This document shows positions 36,485 through 36,639 of a DNA stretch of 36,639 nt, piece by piece. The position numbers and the translations under genes are program-made. The stretch comes from Prochlorococcus sp. AG-418-F16. GTDB taxonomy: Bacteria; Cyanobacteriota; Cyanobacteriia; PCC-6307; Cyanobiaceae. Numbering within the stretch: position 1 is the first letter of the stretch; the number at the start of each line of letters is the position of its first letter. The notes under the pieces were generated by a model that had not been told where the DNA came from, did no database searches, and saw only the letters and a program-made list of their open reading frames with translations. The stretch covers positions 1 to 36,639 of the forward strand of contig QCLW01000011.1 in the NCBI GenBank assembly GCA_003214235.1, read 5' to 3'.

Positions 36485-36639
36485 TTGAATTACTTTTTAT
36501 ATATTTTTCAACAAACGAGCTTTGTTTTTAATTGGTTTCCACAGACACTAATCTTTTTGGATTTTAATATCCTAAGATTTTGGTTATATTTTTTAACGAA
36601 GGTTCAATATTTTTCCTAAAAACAGCATCATTATTTTTT

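Larger units (their letters stand above)
36228..36639. other. Putative replication origin (oriC) or its dnaN-side part
   Basis: About 410 bp without a gene, very AT-rich, beside dnaN. It contains DnaA-box-like 9-mers relative to the cyanobacterial consensus TTTTCCACA: GTTTCCACA (36535-36543), ATTTCCACA (36353-36361, minus), TTTTCCACT (36416-36424, minus) and TTTTCAACA (36505-36513), each with one mismatch, plus weaker AATTCCACA (36362-36370, minus) and two TATTCAACA sites forming an inverted repeat. DnaA boxes upstream of dnaN are the described arrangement in Synechococcus. The window ends here, so the rest is not visible. Confidence 0.6.

Overview
This window looks like the start of the chromosome of a high-light-adapted Prochlorococcus (marine picocyanobacterium), written on the reverse strand. 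The DNA is very AT-rich and the genes are packed with almost no spacers. From the right edge leftwards the gene order is dnaN, a PRC-barrel protein, purL, purF, a gyrA/parC-type gene, a TPR protein, queG, a DUF502 protein, nusB, ftsY, an rsbU-type phosphatase, argH, an RRM protein, dusA, msrB, grpE, dnaJ. I recognise this from memory as the order that opens HL Prochlorococcus genomes. Typical cyanobacterial products support it: a thylakoid-lumen TLP40/CYP38-type cyclophilin, Calvin-cycle type gap2, a glycine-rich RRM protein and a CbiD cobalamin enzyme. I cannot name the strain.

Layout. 1-186: non-coding left edge with a hairpin and three copies of an 11-bp repeat. 187-4363: guaA, cbiD (both -), a class V aminotransferase (+) and a small unknown gene (-). 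4497-6299: small, poorly characterised genes (half-size AbrB-type membrane protein, secreted unknown, HNH endonuclease, membrane-anchored mini-protein). 6319-8258: SDR-type protein and pdxA (+). 8235-9301: accB and efp (-). 9345-11415: lumenal cyclophilin and thiL (+). 11416-12438: gap2 (-). 12633-15321: murC, murB and ybaB (+). 15287-18297: rsgA, tusA-like, dnaJ and grpE (-). 18373-18867: msrB (-). 18891-19895: dusA (+). 19892-26027: RRM protein, argH, rsbU-type, ftsY, nusB and DUF502 (-). 26175-30513: queG, TPR and gyrA/parC-type (+). 30510-36227: purF, purL, PRC-barrel and dnaN (-). 36228-36639: a very AT-rich non-coding stretch with several DnaA-box-like 9-mers next to dnaN, a good candidate for oriC or its edge.

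The genes are mostly housekeeping: purine synthesis (purL, purF, guaA), cofactors (cbiD, pdxA, thiL), peptidoglycan (murC, murB), chaperones (grpE, dnaJ), translation and ribosome function (efp, rsgA, dusA, queG), protein targeting (ftsY) and replication (dnaN). If the origin lies at the right edge, minus-strand genes are co-directional with replication, and 22 of the 37 genes are on that strand. Genes often touch or overlap: TAATG junctions at efp/accB and dnaJ/tusA-like, ATGA at queG/TPR, and convergent overlaps of 35 bp (ybaB/rsgA), 24 bp (pdxA/accB) and 4 bp (dusA/RRM, gyrA-type/purF).

I saw no tRNA, rRNA, insertion sequence, CRISPR array or defence system, and no clearly new multi-gene system. 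The points most worth a second look are the putative origin, the repeat/hairpin edge beside guaA, an in-frame 30-bp tandem repeat in ftsY, a GyrA-family protein without a recognisable GyrA box, a PurF lacking most Fe-S ligands, and a few small lineage-type proteins.
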